Source: Mrakia gelida | Lineage: Eukaryota > Basidiomycota > Tremellomycetes > Cystofilobasidiales > Mrakiaceae | Reading direction: 5' to 3' | DNA: 64,000 bases | NCBI GenBank assembly: GCA_024345305.1 | Contig: BRON01000013.1 | Span: 620,001-684,000 of the forward strand | Part shown: piece by piece, positions 1 through 10,891 of the stretch | How positions within the stretch are numbered: position 1 is the stretch's first letter | Layout of the letters: every line of letters starts with the position of its first letter | Made by a program: the position numbers and the translations under genes | The notes under the pieces: generated by a model | The model's database searches: none | What the model saw: only the letters and a program-made list of their open reading frames with translations | What the model was told of the DNA's origin: nothing

Positions 1-587
1 TGAGCGGCTTGGGGGTCGTCTGGTAGTGAGTGAGAGTTGTTTCCGAGGAAGAAAAGGGCGGAGAGGAGGGGGTGAAAGGGCAGATCGAGAGAGAGGGAAG
101 GGAGGAATCGGTCAGCTTCGAGCGAAAGGCCGGCTCGCTCTTGAGCTGCTGCTTCCTCGGGAACGAGAGGGCTATACGAACCTGGGTTCTTGTCGGGGTG
201 GTGTTGCATGGCCTATGAGTTGGTGTGAGAAGCCGAGTCAGCTCGAAGCTCGAGAAGAAGAGGGCGAGCTCCCTCTCGTTTGAGCTCTGTCGAAAGAGAA
301 GGAAAGGGAGAGAACGAACCTTTGTCTTGTAAGCCTTCTTGAGATCAGCATCTCCGACATCGGGAGAAACGCCGAGGAGATCATCTGAGTGGAGATGGTG
401 ATGGAAGGAGAGGAGGAGGGAAGGGGAGTCAGGCCTGAGGGAAGGGCTGAGGAAGGAAGGGAGGGAAGGAGAGGTCGAGCTCACAAAACTTGGAGTCGGC
501 CACCACTGGGAGAGCGAGAAAGAAGCCCGATTCAGTCAGTTTTTCGTCCACTACTCGCGGTAACTCGAAGAAATCTCAAGACTCACT
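1..587 (-). CDS. J-domain (DnaJ/Hsp40) co-chaperone, N-terminal part, cut by window edge
   Basis: Reading the minus strand, joined short exons encode the start of a J domain: a helix with FYDLLGVSP, then DADLKKAYKTK, then AMQHHPDKNP with the diagnostic HPD tripeptide that stimulates Hsp70 ATPase. Coding pieces are 587, 505-485, 384-320, 212-182 and 19-1, joined at GT-AG sites (donors GTGAGT, GTGAGC, GTTCGT, GTTCGT). The start codon is split by an intron: A at 587 and TG at 505-504. This is the only ATG I find that puts the J domain at residue 5, its usual place in class II and III proteins. The frame is open to the left edge, so class and partner specificity cannot be judged. It shares a 165-bp divergent upstream region with the DLT1-like gene. 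Confidence 0.85.
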
Positions 588-752
588 TTGGGACCTTGAA
601 ATCGAGAGAAGTTGAAAGTTTGGTTGCTGGGTGTTTGAGGAGCAGAGCTTCAAAGCGCAAAGGGCTTGAAATCGAAGGGGCGACGTCGTGAGCTTCGGCA
701 GCTCCTTCCTTCCCTTCCTCAACCCTCATCGGACCTTTCTCCTCGTTCATAG
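588..752. promoter_or_regulatory. Divergent intergenic promoter region
   Basis: This 165-bp stretch separates two divergently read start codons (J-domain gene on minus, DLT1-like gene on plus), so it must hold both promoters and both 5' leaders. I see no clear TATA box. Its role is inferred from gene orientation. Confidence 0.5.
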
Positions 753-2146
753 ATGGGTCGCAGGACACCTCTTCGAATCTTCCAAAGTGTACTCTACCAC
801 TCCTCGTTCGCCTTCCTAGTCTGTCAGTTCAGTTCTTTCCTTCCTCGCACGGCCTCCTCTTTCGCTCACTCCTTCTCCTTCCCTCTCCAGTCCTCACCCT
901 CGTCGCCGTCGCTGGATCCGCTTGGGGTCTCATCAGTCAAGCATGGAACACAGGAGGTCAGAGAAGATGGAACATCGTCATTCTCGTAGCTGGTTATGGA
1001 GCAGTCGTGAGTCGTTACCCATCGAAGGAAGGAGGTTCAAACCGGATCGAGCTCATCACCTTCTCCCTTCCTTCTTTTGGCTCTTCACCAGCTCTTCGTG
1101 TCCTTCTTCATCTGTCTAGGTCGGATTCTTAACATCCGATACACTCTCCAAACCATCCCTAGACCCTACGTTCCAGTCAAGGAAGCAGACCTTCCTCAGG
1201 TTCGTTTCGTTTCATCGAGCTCAGCCCCTGACCTCTCTCGCGAGCTCACGCCTTCCCTCTTCCTTCCTCTCCTTCGCTTCCTCCCAGAGCCTCTCTCGCT
1301 ACATCTCAGGAGAGTACACTCGAACAGCCATCATAGCTCACGTACAACAACCAACAGCTGGAACCCAAGAAGGTTGGGGAGCACCAGGTTCGTTCTCGTT
1401 CTTCCTCGTCCCTCTCCTCCTCCCTTCACCAACTCACCCCTCCTTCTTCACCGCCTCCCGTCCTCCAGGCAGCAACTTCCCCTCCCTCCACTACGAAACC
1501 TTCCTCCTCCAAAAACTTCACGCCATCAACGCGATCCTTCCACCCATCAACCACCTCATCAACCCAACCTTTCCTCCCACCTCAGCCTCAACCATCCCCT
1601 TCTCGCCTCACAAGATCAGGACCCTCCCGCTCTTCTACCACCCTCTCCTCGACCCAACCGTCACTGAACCCTTAGCCAAGATCCTGGATATCGCCCAGTA
1701 CAGTGGGAGGGAGCTGACGGAGCCTGAGCTGGAGAAGGGGATCAAGATCCTTTGGGCAGTGTACGTCTCGTTCTCTTCCTCGCTCGTTCCTCTTTCTCTC
1801 TTCCGCCTAACGTCCCCTCCTGTTCTCATCTCTCTCCCACAGGCAGATCACTATTCAACAAGCCAACGCACCCAAATCCCCTCGTCCCCTCCAACCTCCT
1901 CCTCCACGCCAACGATCCGTCTCCCTCTCCATCCCACCCTCAACTCACGCTCCCATCACCTTCCGACCCGACACCTTCTCCACCCCAACGATGCTCGAAT
2001 CCCCTTCTCCCACCCAGTCCCTGTCCCAGTCGACGAGGCACCCGGGAAGGGGGACGTTCGAGAGTGGAGCGTCGAGTAGGAGACAAGAGATGAGGAGTGA
2101 AACGAGCGAGACACCTTTGATCGTGCCGGAACATCGAGGAGGATGA
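753..2146 (+). CDS. DLT1-like (defect at low temperature 1) membrane protein
   Basis: Six exons (753-822, 891-1006, 1092-1199, 1288-1387, 1469-1760, 1843-2146) join in frame to about 329 residues. Two hydrophobic segments lie near the N-terminus (roughly residues 14-35 and 50-75), separated by a short loop with GGQRRWN. They are followed by RYTLQTIPRPYVPVKEADLP, then LSRYISGEYTRTAIIAHV, then QEGWGAPG. This two-helix start followed by the IPRPYVP and EGWG.PG signatures is what I recall for fungal Dlt1, a membrane protein needed for growth in the cold; its molecular function is not known. The last 90 residues are Ser/Pro-rich and look disordered. Two introns use GTTCGT donors. The family call rests on remembered motifs, not on a search. 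Confidence 0.68.
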
Positions 2147-2557
2147 TACGAGCGCGGTGAGAGTTTTTTCGCTTAGATCGTGTTTTTGTTTGTGTTTGTA
2201 CTTTGACGACGAGTTATGACTTTTACGACCCCCCCATCCCATCCTTTCTTCGAGCGGATGGAGGGAGAGACGCGACGTCGCTCGATCTCGACGTTCATTC
2301 CATCTCTCAGACCTTGACTTGACTCGCCATAACGGGGTGCTCGTTTAGGTGCGAGGTGAGCCACCACTTCACGACTCTTCTTTTGATGGGATAGAGAGGG
2401 AGGGGGAGCGAGACGCGAGACGACCTCGCTCGATTTCGACTCGACGTTCGTCCCTCTTTGCTTGTTCTGTTCGTCTGTCGGTGACTTGACAGGGACACGG
2501 TGTTCATCTGTGTTCTCGGAAGATTGTTTGGGCTGATCCTCAGCTTATCTGTCGTCT
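2147..2557. other. Intergenic region without recognised gene
   Basis: This 410-bp gap follows the DLT1-like stop and precedes the next plus-strand start. It should hold a 3' UTR, terminator and promoter. I see no coding frame with splice support, no repeat and no RNA gene. Confidence 0.5.
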
Positions 2558-3214
2558 ATGTATAGAAGGGCTGGCGGTCTTCTCCTGGTGGCGAGGCGTC
2601 TCCTTCCTCGGTTCAGCACCGAAGCGAGTCAGAAGAGGTGAGTCCGAGTCTTCACCGACGACTTTTCTTCATCAGCCTTGCTCTCTTGACACCTCAAGCT
2701 CAAGCTCTGTACATCAACTGACTTTGTTCATTTGGCGCTCGTTTCTCTGCAGTCCTCCTCGCTTCGAATCGTTCACGACGCGTCGCGAAGTCCGGTCTTC
2801 CAAAAGCTCGAGCTCACGGATTATTGGTCTCCCTTCCTCTGCCCGAACAGATTCGGAGGAGTCCTATCTTTCGTCGCTCGTACCAAGGCGACTTCGGTTG
2901 ACTCTTCATGGAGATCTCGCTTCGCATCTTCTTCGTGGACGACGGAGCGGAGGGACGCGTCTGGCCGAAACCGCTCTTCTTCGAGCCCCCTCTCCTCTTC
3001 TCTTCCTCCTCTCGAGTGACGAGCCTCCTACCCCCCCATCTCAGGACTAGCCGCGCTCAACGCTGACCGTCTCCTCAGTCCTTCTCTTGCAGCAAGGGAG
3101 CAGCTGGGAGACAAGAACGACCAAAGAACGGCGAGGTCTTTGAACGCCGCCAGAGCCAAAAGCGGAGTCCTCTCAATCCTTCACCCTATCTTTCCCGAAG
3201 TCCAAACGGTCTGA
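2558..3214 (+). CDS. Hypothetical protein with possible mitochondrial presequence
   Basis: A first exon (2558-2637) starts MYRRAGGLLLVARRLLPR, an arginine-rich amphipathic start typical of a mitochondrial targeting peptide. A GTGAGT donor joins to an acceptor at about 2752, then an arginine- and serine-rich exon to about 3018, and after a GTGACG intron a last exon ending in HPIFPEVQTV and TGA at 3212-3214. The frame closes across both junctions and gives about 155 residues. I recognise no domain. The middle exon is open in two frames, so the exon model is weaker than for neighbouring genes. Targeting is inferred from composition only. Confidence 0.4.
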
Positions 3215-3397
3215 TCCGTCAAAGCAATCTATCCAAAAGCGAGCTATTTTCGGATTGGACTTGGGCGCTTCCCTCTCCCTCCCTCCCACGGCCAACCAGC
3301 TCCAGCTTCGTTCTTGCCTCCGACGACCATCTCTTCTGTTCTCTCGCCCTTCCCCTCCCTCCCCCTCCCTTCTACGAACCTTTCAGCAACGCACATC

Positions 3398-6300
3398 ATG
3401 GACGACATCGACGAGAAGAAGGGTAACGATAGCACGAACGTCTTCTCCAAAGAAGTTGGACACGGACACGACCTGCAGTGAGCTCTCGTTCCATCGCTCT
3501 TCTTATCTCGAGCTCGGTTTGGTGACTCGTCTCGAACCTGACCACGTTCGCTTTTCCCCTCTTTTTTCTTCAGCACGACCGCTCACGACGCCGATGCCTC
3601 TGCTGCTCTGGTAGCTGGATTCACCGGAGAACTCGATCCTTCGGAGGCAGCTCGAGTCTTGAAGAAGGTGAGTCGCATCGTAGCTACTTTGTCGCGCGCT
3701 TCCGTCCGTCCGTCCCGCCTCGCTGACCTTGAGCTCCATCGTCCTTCTTCGTCTTCCAGATTGATCGAAACATTTTGCCTATGATGTAAGCATGCTCCTC
3801 CCTACTTTGCCTCTGCTACTCGTTCGGAGGGAGGAGACAAGACGGCGTCGATGCTTTACCCGCTCCCCCCACCCCGTCCCTCTCACCTGATCTCTCGCTT
3901 CCTCTTGGCTGACTCTCACCGTCTCCTTCTTTAACCGACTACCAGGATGGTACTCTACGCCGTTCAGGTAAGCTCGCTCTCTTTTTCCCGCGACGATCCT
4001 TCGAGTCGACGTCTTCTGATCGCGAGCTCCTCCTCTCTTTCCTCCCTCCCTCTTTCCGCCCTTGCAGTTCATGGACAAGACGACCCTCGGTAACTCTGCC
4101 AACTTGGGAATCAAGGTCGACACTCATCTCACTACTCTCCAGTACAACTGGCTCGGTACCATCTTCTGTGAGTCTGATCTCTTCGTTCGCTTTTTCCGAA
4201 TCGATCTAAGGAGGCAAGAGCGCTCGCTGACTCGCCGCGTTTTTCTTTGCTTCTGGTCGCAGATCTCGCCTACCTCATCTTCGAGTGGCCTCAGAACTTG
4301 GCTTTGCAGAAGCTTCCTATCGGAAAGTGGATGGTGAGTGCAGCGTCGATGTCGAGCGAGAGGTTTCGTTTCGGATCCGACGCGTCTCGACTCAAACAAA
4401 GACTGACTTTTCGCTTTCATCCGCCCTCTCCTTCGTCCTCAGTCCCTCAACATCTTCTGCTGGTCCGTCTTCCTCATGTGCCACGCTGCCTGCACCAACT
4501 TCACTGGACTCCTCATCTGCCGAATGGGACTTGGAATCTGGTGAGCTCTTTTTCCCACAACGATTGTTTGGGTTCTCGCGTCGACGTCTTCTGACCTTGA
4601 GCTCGTCTCTCTTACTGCTACCAGCGAGGGATCAATCACCGCTGGTTTCATGATCTCTACTACGATGTTCTACACCCACGCCGAGGCCGCTCGACGAGTC
4701 TCCTTCTGGTTCTTGATGAATGGAACCGCTCAGATCATCTCCGGTCTCCTCTCCTTCGCCATCCTCCACTCGAAGGCTGCCATGGCTCCTTGGAGGATCT
4801 TCATGCTCACCACCGGTGCTCTCACCTTCATCGTCGCTGTCTGGTACGCTCTGTGCTTCCCTGATTCGCCCATGAACGCCCGATTCCTCACTCACGAGGA
4901 GAAGATCATGTACGTCGCGCTCCTCCCGCTCCCCTTCCTTCCCTTCTGCCCTTCTGGGTCTCGAATATTCCCAGCTGACCATACTATCGTTTTACGTATA
5001 CAGTGCCATCGAGCGAATCCGATCGAACAAGACCGGAATCGAGAACAAGTTCTGGAAGAAGGACCAGTTCATCGAGGCTCTTACCGACTGTGAGTTCCTT
5101 TTTCTTGTTGCGTGGGTGTACTTGGAAGGCGGGAAGCAAATCCCCTCCGTCTCCTAGACGTTATGGGACGTGGAGGGAGAGCGAGATGGGAAGCGGAAAA
5201 TGGCGAGGGGTGAGCTCGACGCGATGAGAAGCTGACTTGATTTTTCCTTTGTCTTGTGACTTTCCAGGGAAGACCTGGTTCTTCTTCGTCTTCGCCGCTC
5301 TCGACAACGTTCCCAACTCTCTCACCAACCAAGTAAGTCGTCTCCCTTCAGTCTTCGCTCATCGACGCGACGCATGCGATCTCGACTCTGACCCCCGCTT
5401 TCCCTTCGCTCTTTCCCCAGAACGCCATCATCATCAAGTCCTTTGGGTTCACTACTCTGCAGACTACGCTCCTCGGATGCGTGGGTGGAGTCGTTGAGAT
5501 CATCACCCTCGTGAGTCGCGATTCGCTTCCGTCGTTTCGAGTTCGAGTCCCGAAGCTCACCGCTCATCGTTCCGTCCTCGCCTTTCCTTTCCTCTTCTTT
5601 TCAGTACACCGGATCTCTCTGCATCAAGAGGTGGCCCAACAAGCGAGTCGTCATCTCCATGTTCTGTGAGTTTCGTGAAGAAGTCTTGCGTCGAGGAAAA
5701 GGCGTCCCGTTCGCGTCCAGCTCGAGAGCTGATCTCTCTCTTCCTTCCCTCCGTCGACAGACTTCATCCCCAACATCGTCGGAGCCTGCCTCATCTTGGG
5801 TCTTCCCTTCTCGAACAAGGCTGGGCAGCTCGTCTCTCTCTACATCGTGAGCATCTCTTGCGTTCAAACTCGACGTTCGGACTTGAGACTGACTCTCGCT
5901 TTCTCCTCTTGCAAATTTTTCCCAGACGGGAGTCGGAACTACTGGCTTCGTTCTCGCTCTTGCTTGGGTATCCGCCGTCAACGCTGGACACACCAAGAAG
6001 ACGACCGTCAACGCGATCTTCCTAATCGGATACTGCCTCGGAAACCTCTGCGCTCCTCAGATGTGGAAGGCCGAGTACTCTCCTCGAAACACCATCGTGA
6101 GTATTCCCTCGTCCTCGTTCTTCCTCTCTCGGATGGTAGCCAGGCCCTCTCGCGCCCAAAAGAGCGGACGCAAGAGGGTCTGGTTCGACGCGACGCGTCT
6201 TTTCCCCTCCGCCCTTCTTCGCAACTGACTCCTTCCTCTCCTCTCTCCTTCTTCTCCCCAGCCCTGGGCCATCATCCTCGCCTGCTACATCGCTTGCCCC

Positions 6301-6594
6301 ATCATCATGGCGATGATCGGCTACGGACTTCACCGAGAGAACATTCGACGAGACGCTCTTCCCGAGGTGGAGGAGGAGGAGTCCTACATTGACGAAGTCC
6401 AGGCCGACGGAACCGTTATCTCCAAGAAGCTCGATATGGCTTTCGCTGATCTCACGGATAGGCAGAACCTCAGTGAGTCCCTCCTCGAATCGGTCACAAC
6501 GCGTCGTTTCGTCGCTGTGGGCACGAGTCGCTGACCGTCTTCTCTCTTCTTCACCTTCTTCTCCCTCCTCCCAGAGTTCCGATACTGCCTCTAG
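3398..6594 (+). CDS. MFS transporter, allantoate permease / anion:cation symporter (DAL5-TNA1) type
   Basis: Sixteen exons join in frame to about 520 residues with roughly twelve hydrophobic segments. Family marks include the N-terminal block ending LKKIDRNILPMM, the sequence DKTTLGNSANLGI in helix 1, the loop LQYNWLGTIFYLAYLIFEWP, and the mid-protein cytosolic loop AIERIRSNKTGIENK before DWKTWFFFVFAALDNVPN. These are typical of fungal Dal5-like permeases, which import allantoate, nicotinate, pantothenate, biotin precursors or similar organic anions with protons at the plasma membrane. The substrate cannot be read from sequence. The C-terminal tail is acidic (EVEEEES). Exons 3 (26 nt, 3760-3785) and 4 (22 nt, 3946-3967) are very small. 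The start at 3398 opens a hydrophilic N-terminal tail of normal length. Confidence 0.9.
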
Positions 6595-7099
6595 ACGATG
6601 TGTTCGATGCTTTTGGGTCTCACGGTTCCTTTCTTTTCGATTTGTTGGGAAGAAGTAGACGGACTCGAAACGAGTCTGCGCTTTCACGATCTTCTCTCTT
6701 TCTTCTCCTTTTTGTACGGCGGTTTCGTTTCCACCCCTTCGTTGTAGTAGCACGTATTCTGCCTTTGATGCCATAGACCTTTGTTCTTCTCAATCCCACC
6801 TGGCTCCTCGAGAGGTTCGAAGACGAAGAGGGCTTGCTCGACGCGACTGAAAGATTGCAGATCCTCGGCGCTTCTCGCTCGCTCTTCCGAGATCCCAGTG
6901 AACGAGAGACAACAAACAACGGCGCTGTAGAAGAGAATAAAGATAGAAAGATGAAGAAGGATAGGGAGAGCGAGCTATGCGAAGGGGTGAAGGTGAAAAG
7001 GGACGAGCGAGGGCAACGAGACAAGAACGTGAAGCGAAGACGGTGGAGGAGACGAGACGCGAAGAAACGACGACAACGAGGCAGGCTAAACTAGACTAC
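6595..7099. other. Convergent intergenic region
   Basis: This stretch separates the transporter stop (plus) from the stop of the next gene (minus), so it should contain two 3' UTRs. Purine-rich runs such as those around 6930-7090 give long chance frames but no splice sites or protein-like composition. Confidence 0.5.
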
Positions 7100-8675
7100 C
7101 TACTCCCTCCCCGAAGTACTCAATGGCCCATCAACCGGTCCAGTAGGTTCGTACCTAAACTCAAAGACCGAATCCTCCTGGTCGAACGACTCGAGACTCG
7201 CCGAATCGTCTCCCGAGGAGTACTCGGACCTCTTGATCGTTACAGCAGCGACGGACGATCCTCCAGCTGTTCCGAGTATTAAGATGACGTCGAGAGGGGA
7301 CTTGAAGAATTGATGCGAGTTGGGTCGTTTGGCGACGATGGTCTTGTTGAAGGCGAGGAAAGGGAGATAGGCGAGGAGAGGAGAGGTCTTGGTGGAGGAG
7401 GAGGGAGAGGAGAGAGGGGTGACGAAGTGGGAGATGAGGTTCTGAGGAAGTGGAGAAGAGATTAGAGAGACAAAGGAAGTCAGCATGAAGTGAGGCGTCG
7501 TCGAGAGAAGGAATTGAGAGGCGAGCTCGTGAAGTCGAAAGAACTCAGACTCACCTTCTGCACTGCCGACTTCCAATCTTCCATCAACTCGACCGTAGCC
7601 TGCCTCATCCCCTTGAGGCCGAGGTTTGCCGTCCAGATGGCAGTAACATCGTCGGCGGTCTTCGTGTTGACCCGATCGATTTGGTCGCGGTAGGTCGCGA
7701 CGTGCTTTTCGATGTCGTGGCGAGCAAGCTGACCTGATTCGACGAGGTCTGCGACGTGGATAGCGGAGTTGAGTTGGCCAATGATCTGTACAGGTGAGAG
7801 ATACGGGTGAAGGGTCGATGGAAGACGGGTCAGCGAGAGGAGGAGGGAGAATAACTCGAACGCAACGCGACGAAGAGACGAGCGAAGAAGGGAGATCAGG
7901 ATCGACGACTCACCCATTCAGACTTGTAGGCCAAGAAGCTGAACACTCCAACTCCCTGCCAGTTGTTCCTCCTATCCAACCCTCGCCTCACATACCCCAG
8001 ATACGCCCTATCCATCCCAAAGTCCTTCGCCTCCAAAATCGCCGTCTCGAAGTCCGTTCCAATCCCAGAATCAAGCTTCTTGAGCTTGGAGAGTTGTCGG
8101 TGGTAGGCCTTGTTGTCTCCCGAGAGGTAAGCAGCTTCGAGGGGAAGAAGGAGCTTGAGGAGGGCCTTGGTGACGCGTTTGGTTCGAGGAGGGAGGGAGG
8201 AGGGAGGGATGGTGAAGGAGAGGGAAGAGAAGTAGTCCGGGGAGGGGAAGAGCCGTGCGTAGTCTCTGTGGGGAACGGAGGGAGTGGGCTGAAAGATAGA
8301 AGGGCGAAAGAGGCATGGTCAGTGACTGGAAGGGAGCGGAAAGAGGGGCGGGCGACGACGAGGAGAACACGAGAGGTCGAGCTCACCTTCTGCATCTTCT
8401 TGCAGAGATCAGAGACCTTCTGCCCGAGAGAGCGTCTCCTCAGCTTGGGGTGGGTGTAGGCGGGTCGATTGTGCATCATGTTGGCGGCGAGTTGAAGGGA
8501 GAACTAGGCTGAGAGCGAAAGCAAAGCAAAGGATGGGGGGAGGGAAGGGAAGGAAGGGAGAGAGGTGAGCTCGAGTCGACCAAACATCCTCCAGCTCTTC
8601 GCTTCTCCTCCTCTCGAACCATAGACGAAAGACTCACTCAAAGAGGTAGAAGGGGTTGATGCGGTTGGAGGTCAT
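7100..8675 (-). CDS. Unrecognised conserved-looking protein (start exon uncertain)
   Basis: Minus-strand exons join at GT-AG sites to encode blocks that look like a folded, mainly helical protein: NMMHNRPAYTHPKLRRRSLG, then PSPDYFSSLSFTIPP, GDNKAYHRQLSKLKKLDSG, FGMDRAYLGYVRRGLDRRNN, GQLNSAIHVADLVESGQLAR, and NLGLKGMRQATVELMEDWKS. Near the end comes FNKTIVAKRPNSHQFFKSP and an alanine- and glycine-containing hydrophobic run. I do not recognise the family. A first exon MTSNRINPFYLF at 8675-8638 looks right in content, since FSLQLAANMM follows. Its GTGAGT donor leaves two bases, though, and the visible acceptor would break the frame. The supported minimal start is the ATG at 8479. The stop at 7102-7100 is clear. 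Confidence 0.6.
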
Positions 8676-9525
8676 TCTTCTCGTGCAGCTTTGCCTCGAG
8701 TTTTGATCTGCTGGCACGGGAAGGAGGGGGGATCGAAGATGAAGATTGGCTTCTGGACTGGATGGAAGTCGAGTTTGAAACCTCGAACGAGAACGACCGG
8801 GGAAGGTCTTCCTTCACCTTAGCAGGTCATGGGAGGTGTATGAGCGATCAGCGGAGTGTTCGGGACGGGAGGAAAGGATAGAGTTGGTTTGGTCGAAGAG
8901 GTCATGGCCGTGAGAGGGAAGGGAGGGGGGGAGCTTCGAAGGAGGCTGGTCGAGCTCGGCCTTCCCTTCCCTCGTGCCTCCCGCGCAACGAGGTTGTTTT
9001 CCTCGGCTCCTGCGACGCTCTCTTCTCGGGAGCTCGAGCCTCTGAACGTTTAAGGTAGCTCGTGAAGTATCAGCGCAAGCGAGAGTCATCGTCTTTGCTG
9101 AGCAGCGAGGGTTGTCCGTCGACGCGACGCGGTCGAGCTGACCCAGGCGAGGAAAGAAGTCAGGAAGACGAACTCGACGGAAATCGACAGACGACAATAA
9201 AGAAAAGACTATGCATAAGGTGAAAGTACCAAACGAAACAAAGACGTGTGCTCAACGCGACCCTTCCCTCTTCACCCTCCTCCGACTCGAGACACCACGA
9301 TCCTCCCCACTCCCCGTAGCCAGCCAAGGTCCTCGTTGAGCGTGTTGATGTGCGAGTGATGGTAATGAGATCGATGAGACTGTGTAGAAAGGAACGAGCG
9401 AGGTTCAAAAGTCAGCTCGAGGAGAAGGCCGTGAGGACGGAGGAAGAGACGCGTCGACGAAACCCACGAGACGATTACGACGAGAAACCTGAGACCCATA
9501 GACTGCGAGGAGGCCAATCCGAGGA
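8676..9525. other. Gap between two minus-strand genes, partly 3' UTR of the F-box gene
   Basis: Between the F-box stop and the next downstream start I see intron-like signals (GTCTCAGG donor, GAGCTGAC branch, CACAG acceptor on the minus strand near 9490-9380), which suggest a spliced 3' UTR or an extended C-terminus. Below about 9250 nothing coding is supported. Confidence 0.4.
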
Positions 9526-10620
9526 TCACTGAGAGTAATAAAGTGTTGCGCGAGCGGTAGAAGTATGTCAGCAACGGATAGTGCGGGGAAGAGAGAAGGG
9601 AACAGGAAGATGAAGGAAACTGACCTCGTCGACCTTGAAGTGAACCGATTGAAGCAACCTCTTGATCTCCTCATCTTCAGCTACCCCTTCCCTCAGTATT
9701 GCTTCCATCGTTGAACAGATTCGAGAGACTTGCTCCTGCGAACTCGAGCGAAGCACCACCTCCTTGACTGCAGCGCACGATACAAGCGCGTCCTCCTCGT
9801 CGCCGTCTCCCGTCACTTCGAAGATGCACGTTTCTTCGAAGTCTGGACTGCGATTCTTCTTGGTCCTGATGTCGAAGAGGATTTCAAGGGATCCGCCGGG
9901 GAGGTTGGGAAGGAAGGCCAGGGTGCTGATGAACGGAGAGCCGAAGTCAAAGGAGGTCTGCAGGATCACGTTCGACCACGACCAAGTCCTGATCCTTGTC
10001 CAGTTGCTCAACTCGAGCTCCAAGGGGAAGGGATGAGTTTGGTCCTTCCTACCTCCCGAAGGAGAATAAAAGATGACGTGCTCGGGATCGAAGAGTGCAA
10101 GCTTGGAGGAGTAGAGGTTGGTAGGGTTCGGTTCGTCCTCGTTCGGCTCTCCCCACTCGTCGACGACGTCGTCTCGTCCGAAACGAACCTTCAACCTCTT
10201 GATTTGAAGGGGAGAGGAAGATGGGAGTCGAGCGGTGGTGATCTTGAAGTTGTATCGTGTGAAGGAGTCGTTCCGGACCCCAAGGAAGGTGAAGGTCTGG
10301 AGTTGGGAGAGGGAGAAGAGGTGGTCGAGGTGAGGAGCGGAGGAGGGTGGTTTCTGAAGACGAAGAAGAGGATGCCAGTTAGCCTGAGAGATCAGAAAGA
10401 GAAGAGAAGAGACTGTTCCGGTGCTTACCTTCTCGTAGAAGAGTCTCTCAAAGTGCTGAAGTCCGTGGATGAGGATGTCTCCGTAGAGGAAGGGAGATGC
10501 GAGCTCGAGGAAGGAGAGCGAACCGAGGCACGCTTTGGCGAGGGTGGCAGCGTCGCAGAAGCTGAGGATCGCTCGCTTCATCTCGATGGGAAGAAAGGGG
10601 AGAGGGGTAGGTGTAGGCAT
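9526..10620 (-). CDS. F-box protein
   Basis: The minus-strand ATG at 10620 opens a Pro-rich start, then LPIEMKRAILSFCDAATLAK followed by LGSLSFLELASPFLYGDI. This is the pattern of a fungal N-terminal F-box, the Skp1-binding helix bundle of SCF ubiquitin ligases. A GTAAGC donor at 10428 and a branch-like GGCTAAC lead to the acceptor before KPPSSAPHLDHLF. The rest (about 270 residues) carries repeated Leu/Phe-rich strands such as LQTFTFLG and RIRTWSWSNVIL, suggesting a substrate-binding repeat domain that I cannot classify. The frame reaches HFKVDE at a GTCAGT donor; joining to the best acceptor puts TGA at 9528-9526 as the first codon of the next exon. The C-terminus is therefore uncertain. 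The gene is divergent from the G-patch gene. Confidence 0.65.
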
Positions 10621-10891
10621 GGTCGAGAAGAGTCGAGAGAAGGAAGGAGATGCTCGTGGTCGACGTCGGTGGCGAGCTTTCGACCTCCTCCCGTCTCTCC
10701 TCCCCAAGCGGCCAGCAGTCATCCGGAGGCAAATCTTCGTCACTCTTCCTCCTTCATCTCCACACCTTGTGATTGCGACCTCATCTAGCTCAAGAAACCT
10801 ATCCCTTCCTCCTCTCGCTAAGGAGCCCTCCTCGCCGTGAACAACTCCCTTCGAAGAGCTCAACCCTCCCTCCCTCCCCTCTCCCACTCCG
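10621..10891. promoter_or_regulatory. Divergent intergenic promoter region
   Basis: These 271 bp lie between the divergent starts of the F-box and G-patch genes and must hold both promoters. The plus-strand side just before 10892 is a pyrimidine-rich (CT) leader like those before other starts here. No specific operator is visible. Confidence 0.45.

Noticed and set aside
1021..1050. GGTTCAAACC resembling a tRNA B-box
   Set aside because: It lies in an intron of the DLT1-like gene and has no A-box or cloverleaf around it.
9730..10788. 352-codon plus-strand frame opposite the F-box gene
   Set aside because: It is Glu/Arg/Gly-rich, as expected for the complement of a Ser/Leu-rich gene, and has no motif or splice support; the minus-strand frame carries the F-box.
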